From Alisma plantago-aquatica (Eukaryota; Streptophyta; Magnoliopsida; Alismatales; Alismataceae): a DNA stretch of 64,000 bases. The stretch covers positions 538,550,879-538,614,878 of the forward strand of contig OY856413.1 in assembly GCA_963693085.1 (NCBI GenBank), given 5' to 3'. Shown piece after piece: positions 59,352 to 64,000 of this stretch. The translations under genes and the position numbers were made by a program. Position 1 is the stretch's first letter; each line of letters starts with the position of its first letter. The notes under the pieces are model-generated. The model searched no databases, was not told the origin of the DNA, and saw only the letters and a list, made by a program, of their open reading frames with translations.

Positions 59352-62300
59352 TTTAGAACTAAGAATTTCTTGAATTTTAGTCTATTTGTACAAGACCAAT
59401 CTAGATTGACAATAGTAGAACCATGATACAAATTTTTAGGTCAAAGAAAATCAAATTTCATGGGTTTAGAGGTATCATTGATTGTCGGAGGGGAGGTTCA
59501 AGTTGATTTTTGTTTGAATTAGGCCAAGATTTCTTTCGAAAAGGGACAACCATCATTGCTCATAGGATATTAACTAAAATACTAATATATCATATATTTT
59601 ATTGAAGGGTCGGATCTAAATTTTAATTTTTGCATGTCTAATTCAAAATTTGGACAAATCGAGTCCAATCCAATACATGTTAAGCTTTTAAAATTTAGCT
59701 AACACATAATTAGAATTTTTACACAACTAGCTTACAGATTCTAAATTAATGAATCTAGATCAATTTTGAATTGGACATATTGATCAAAATCCGGATCTGT
59801 GTCAGTTCTCGATCTAATTATCCGGTTGAAATTTTTGTCATCTTAACTAGCGGAAATATTAATTCAAAGTGGAGAGTAGATATAGATATCATGTACTTTA
59901 TATATTATTTTAAAATGATATATTTAAGTAAATCATAAATATTAAAATCCAGTTTACGCTAGCTAATGTTCACGCTAGCTAATATCACTTAATGCAGAAC
60001 TGAAAAAAAAATGGTCGCTAAGTGTAAAGCAACAACTGGGGGGGTTTACAAGATTTTGAAAAGACGGGGGTTTCTGGAATTACTGGATAAGGGAGAGGTT
60101 TTATGGAAAAAAAACTCCAAAAATAATAGTATAAATACAAACTAGAAACAACTACCATGTACATAATACATTGTTCTAGTAGAAAATTATAAAGCATACT
60201 TAATAAAATGGAAATGTGTTAGTTAATAACATAGTACGCTGCATTATTGAAGTAGGCGAGAAACAAAAAATGAAACGTCCATTAGGTGGGAAGCAACGAC
60301 AGGGTTTTTTTAAGGATTTTGGAAAAAGTAGGGGGTTTTCTGATATTATAAGATAAGAGAGGGGGCTTTTTGGAAAAAAAATTCTTCTTTTTAAATGCAG
60401 CTCAACGGTCAACCAATGAGTCGAGAGATACCAAATAAAGTGGCGTCTCCACGTTCTTTCCCTCTCTTCACGGTTAATTAAGAAATAAGTTTGAAATTAG
60501 ACTAGATCGGTAATTAAATTAGCCAAGATAGGTCATTTGTGTTTTCTAAAACTCATTTGCCGATAAGGTTTGGGACCGATGCTCCCTGCAGAATCTAAAC
60601 TTAGATACTTCAAAGATAGACATGAGAGGCTGAGGAATAGAAATTTGTCATGTATCATCTTCGTCTGAAACGTCGGCGACTTGAAGATTCACTATCAACT
60701 GGACCAGCCGGGTTTGGACGTAAGCACCGAGTTGAACTTAACCTCGGTCAGCATGAGGGCTTGACCGCTTGGTGATATACATAAATTCTGGTCTTCTTAT
60801 TAGGTGAGCTATTCCTTTCACCTTCTTTTTTCGCTTATTAGGGGCAATAAATACTGGTCATCGTCACTTCGATCATGGGTTTAGTTTAGTTCACTTCCTT
60901 CTGATCTTTTTGCTCCAAACCTTTCAGGAGTAACTTTTTAATTTGAAGTTGGCATTGCGTCAATACTGTGTGGAGTGATAGGCTTAATTGTAGGACACTG
61001 TATAAATGTGACAAGCACTGCGTTGAAATGACGGAAACAATATAGCTATCATGATTCATGAGCCTTGGCCTACATTATAGTCAACGACATCTCAAATAAC
61101 AAGTTAGAAAACGACTCCTCTCCTCTATATTTTACGAAGAGAAATCGGGTCTCATTATAAATATTTCTCATTATGAAGGAAAATCGAGTTTGAGAATTTA
61201 AAAATATGGGGGGGGGGGGGGGTTGTTCCAACTGCAGAAGGTGAGTGACAAGTCTCTCTATCTAGAAGACGTCTGGATTGCCGATTAAAAGATTTCCCTT
61301 GTGGGTCAGTGACTAATCTGTTGTTTTATTTTCACTTGGATATGCCTTTCTTCGGGTGTGTAACAGTAACGTTAATTATCGCCTCGCTAAGGTTTTATGA
61401 CATAAAAGTGACCGTAATTATCAGTTCAATCTGCCGGTTCAAATTTGTTGTTCTAAAGACGTTGTTCCTGTGTCTTGTATTAAATCTTGATCATAAAATA
61501 CCTAATTAATTTTTTTAAAGTGGATCTTTGAAGTTAAATGTAAAATGGAATTAAATGCAACAACAAATGTCACAACAAATTACAACAGCAGATTTAAATG
61601 CCAATCTGCCACCATGACCGCCCTGCGCATGGCACTTATTCTTTATTAGTGTCTCGTATCCCCGTCAGTTTCAAAATGAGGTCAGTTACACTTTACAATT
61701 AAAATAAATATACAAGATTACATCAAAGTAGAAGGTAACAAGTTACGCCGCTAGTCCTTTATGGATGACAAAATCAATCATTTGAAATACTAAAGCCGTA
61801 CATTTGAGAATCATAACATTGTTATTCATAACTTTTTGACCCTCATCAGAAGCACCACAACTTCTGATATCAAATCCAAAAGAATTGATTTCAATATATG
61901 CTTTCTCATATTTGACCACTTTGACATAATTAATTTGTTTAAAATTAACAGGTCAGAATAGATATCATTTTCTTAATAAGAAAAACGAAAGGCAAGCACG
62001 ACTGTGAAAACATACAAACACGGTTTACACCGGATAAAAGGGTAGCCCAAATGATCATCAAGCCAAGGCTCATTAAAAAAAACAAAACATCACAATGAAA
62101 CAGCAGAAAGAAACACAACAGCTGCATAAGACATTTCAAGAAACTGACGTTTCTGTTAGGCTGGCTATAAGGGTTGTAATTGCAATGGATTGTTGTGATA
62201 ACCCTCACACAAAAGGGCTGGTTAGATTTGGCAAAAGCAATGGCCGAACCCGGTCATTTTATTATTTTGGATGACCAGGATTTGTTAGTTGAATGGAAAA

Positions 62301-62440
62301 CCCCTTTTTCAAACTACGTTATGATTAGCATCTAGTGAATGAACGGGAGGATAAAGGAATGAAAGGAAAAAAATGGGAGGGGTTCTTGATGTAGTCCGTT
62401 TGGTTAGTACGGTGAGAGGAAGGAAAAGATATCATAGAAG
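59352..62440 (+). other. Intergenic DNA, no supported gene
   Basis: About 3.1 kb of AT-rich sequence. Frames of 66-87 codons (for example 60200-60412 and 61945-62208 on the minus strand, 61309-61509 on the plus strand) show no recognisable domain. A diverged local duplication lies at about 60020-60390 and a run of 14 G at 61209-61222. No tRNA or rRNA seen. Confidence 0.5.
60020..60390 (+). repeat. Diverged local direct duplication
   Basis: About 60020-60118 and 60280-60388 share an order of blocks: GAAGCAAC/AAAGCAAC, a G-run with GGGTTT, AAG-ATTTTG-AAAA, GGGGGTTT-CTG, GATAAG and GAGAGG-TTTT, ending in GGAAAAAAAA. Similarity is moderate, with small gaps. Confidence 0.55.
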
Positions 62441-62449
62441 AATATTATT

Positions 62450-63345
62450 AAGCTTTTGCGAGCGTCTCTCCTCCCGCAACGCTCTGGCGATCGCCCTTGC
62501 GATCTAGGGTTAGCCGCGGCGGTGCCCTAGGCTTGGGGGGGCGGGGGCGGCGGCCGCGGCCTGTGGTCTCTTCCCCTACTCCCCCGGAGCCTCTTTCCTG
62601 CCTCGCCTCGCCTCCACCAAGCTGCCGTCGAACTCCTTCGGCTGGTCCTGCCTCTCGCCGTTCTTAGGCGGCGGGACCTAGGGGTGGCGTTGTGGCCAGC
62701 GTGGGTGAGCTCTAGGGTAGTTTCTCGCTTGGTGGGGGACTTATCCATCTCGTCCAGTGGTGGTGCCGCTGCCTTTGCAGGCACTTGTCGTGACAGGTGG
62801 GAGACGGTGTGGTAATGAGGGGCTGAGGTTCCCGTTTCCCTTTCTGGTTTGCTCTGGTTTCATTTCAGTCGCTGGTCTGTTCTCGTCCTCTACCCGTGTC
62901 AAGTGTCGGGTGGTCTGTGGCAGCTTCAGTCTGCCATTTTAGTCGCCGTTCATCGGCGTTTGTTTCTAGTTGCTACCGGTTAGCCTTTGTTTGCTCGCTG
63001 CTTGTCTTCCCGCTATTTGTCTGTGTTTAGTTCTGTTTGTGTCTTGCTGTGGCTTGTTTTGTTACTTGGTTATATGGCTTCCTTTAAGATGATGATGCAT
63101 CGGAGCACCGCACAGATCCAGGGCCTCTATCACTACTACACACTCAAGTCGAAGGAATTCTTCATGGAAAGCTGCTTAAGACAGCAACAAGGAAGAAGAA
63201 TCAATACGGAAGCGTTCTATTCTCGTTCCGATATGAGTTGTAGTGATGTTAACTTGATCTTTGTATGCTCTTGTTGTATTTTTGACTCAAATTGTAGATG
63301 CCGTATGGCTTATAAGTAATGAATCGAGCCATTTGCCCTAAAAAA
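62450..63345 (+). mobile_element. Probable LINE-derived segment (GC-rich start, LINE-like 3' tail)
   Basis: A sharp shift to GC- and CpG-rich DNA near 62455-62770 (GCGGCGGCCGCGG block) is followed by T/G-rich leader-like sequence to 63080. A 3' tail (GTATGCTCTTGTTGTATTTT, GGCTTATAAGTAATG) then ends in A-rich DNA at 63338-63360. This resembles the 5' leader and 3' untranslated region of a plant LINE with its ORFs deleted. A host non-coding transcript or first exon cannot be excluded. Frames at 62987-63319 and 62757-62942 match no family. No convincing target duplication was found. Confidence 0.35.
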
Positions 63346-63615
63346 ATTAATGGAAAAAAAATCTCATACTTTAACATTTCATAAAAATTAAAATGTCGGT
63401 GCATCACACACATATAAGTAGAAATAAATCTAACTCACATTTTATTACAGCTATTTTAATTAGTGAAAATTGAAAATCAATTACACACTTCATATGTTTG
63501 GCAGCATGTCCATCAATAACTCATAGTAGTATTTTAGCGGGCTCTCAAGTCTCGCTTCAAGTTTCTTATAACTTGCACAATGTTTGTCACTTAAGAGTAA
63601 ATTATCTTTTCTCTT
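63346..63615 (+). other. AT-rich spacer
   Basis: No gene, repeat or motif recognised. Confidence 0.4.
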
Positions 63616-63760
63616 TACACACACACGCACACACACATATATATTAATTATAAAAACATTTCCTCCATATTTTTGTGTCTTATATATATATATATATATA
63701 ATTGCAATATTTTTTTATAATTATAATATATATATATATATATATGTATAGAGAGAGAGT
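63616..63760 (+). repeat. AC, AT and GA microsatellites
   Basis: (AC)n at 63616-63637, (TA)n at 63681-63701 and again at 63727-63745, then (GA)n at 63750-63759. Confidence 0.9.
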
Positions 63761-64000
63761 TAGGTTAGAATATACTCGAGTGTACATATTATAACATACA
63801 CTGAAGTCAGTGTTTCCATATTACAACATTTAAAAAAAAATCTAAAACCGTTGATATTCATTATTATAACAAATATAGGCTACATGCAAAACTTGAGATC
63901 ATTTGGATTCTTCTAAGTCACTCTTCTATGACCTATAAAATCAACACAGAAAATTAATTACAATTACATCAGCTTTGTCTTCTTTAGATGCACGACCTTA
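63761..64000. other. AT-rich tail, possible start of a small repeat element
   Basis: Begins TTAGGTTAGAATATACTCGA next to the GA repeat and includes TCTAAAACCGTTGAT. The style suggests a miniature or dispersed repeat that continues past the window edge, but no terminal inverted repeat can be shown. Confidence 0.25.

Noticed and set aside
62527..62784. 85-codon Pro/Arg-rich minus-strand frame
   Set aside because: Arises from GCG-rich sequence; no recognisable domain.
63616..63760. Possible matrix attachment or origin signal
   Set aside because: Only simple AC/AT/GA microsatellites are visible; nothing supports a specific function.

Overview
This is repeat-dominated plant nuclear DNA. It contains no intact protein-coding gene. 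LTR retrotransposons primed by initiator tRNA-Met (binding site TGGTATCAGAGC), LINE tails and AT-rich spacer show that it comes from a seed plant, probably a flowering plant. The sequence alone does not identify the species.

Layout. 1-564: 3' end of a LINE, inserted in an LTR of the next element. 565-15961: two diverged copies of one decayed Ty3/gypsy family (family I), joined head to head. The minus-strand copy covers 565-~7250 and the plus-strand copy ~7251-15961, so they form an imperfect inverted repeat of about 5 kb per arm. 15962-59351: a same-orientation array of a Ty1/copia-type element that carries only a Sirevirus-like gag (TR-GAG-like, non-autonomous). Four LTRs of about 1.25 kb (18974-20221, 24076-25326, 52986-54235, 58098-59351) alternate with five internal units A-E. 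The repeat period is about 5.1 kb, and every gag copy is broken.

This array was itself invaded. Element II (26222-36561, minus strand) is a complete but dead chromovirus-type Ty3/gypsy element inserted in the gag of unit C, with target duplication AGATT. Element III (37912-51000) has very long LTRs (about 3.66 kb) around a short interior of about 1.9 kb without coding sequence. Element IV (38938-42840, target duplication ATTAG) sits inside the 5' LTR of III. The flanks of III do not match each other (late unit C on the left, the gag end of unit D on the right), so a rearrangement followed its insertion.

59352-64000 is lower-repeat intergenic DNA. It holds a diverged local duplication, a GC-rich LINE-like segment (about 62450-63345), AC/AT/GA microsatellites and an unidentified AT-rich tail.

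How the parts relate. The gag-only units could move only with enzymes supplied by a related complete copia element, because no protease, integrase or reverse transcriptase is visible in them. Their most distinctive property is a recurring near-perfect hairpin with a constant stem (ATCGGTCGAGTT / AACTCGACCGAT) and changing loops. It occurs four times in each LTR, upstream of the TATA box, and twice in the 3' non-coding region, together with several polypurine tracts. Families I, II and III have unrelated LTRs but share a short leader motif (around GGTGTCTAGAAA) downstream of the primer binding site. All coordinates and similarity statements come from reading by eye; no alignment was run.
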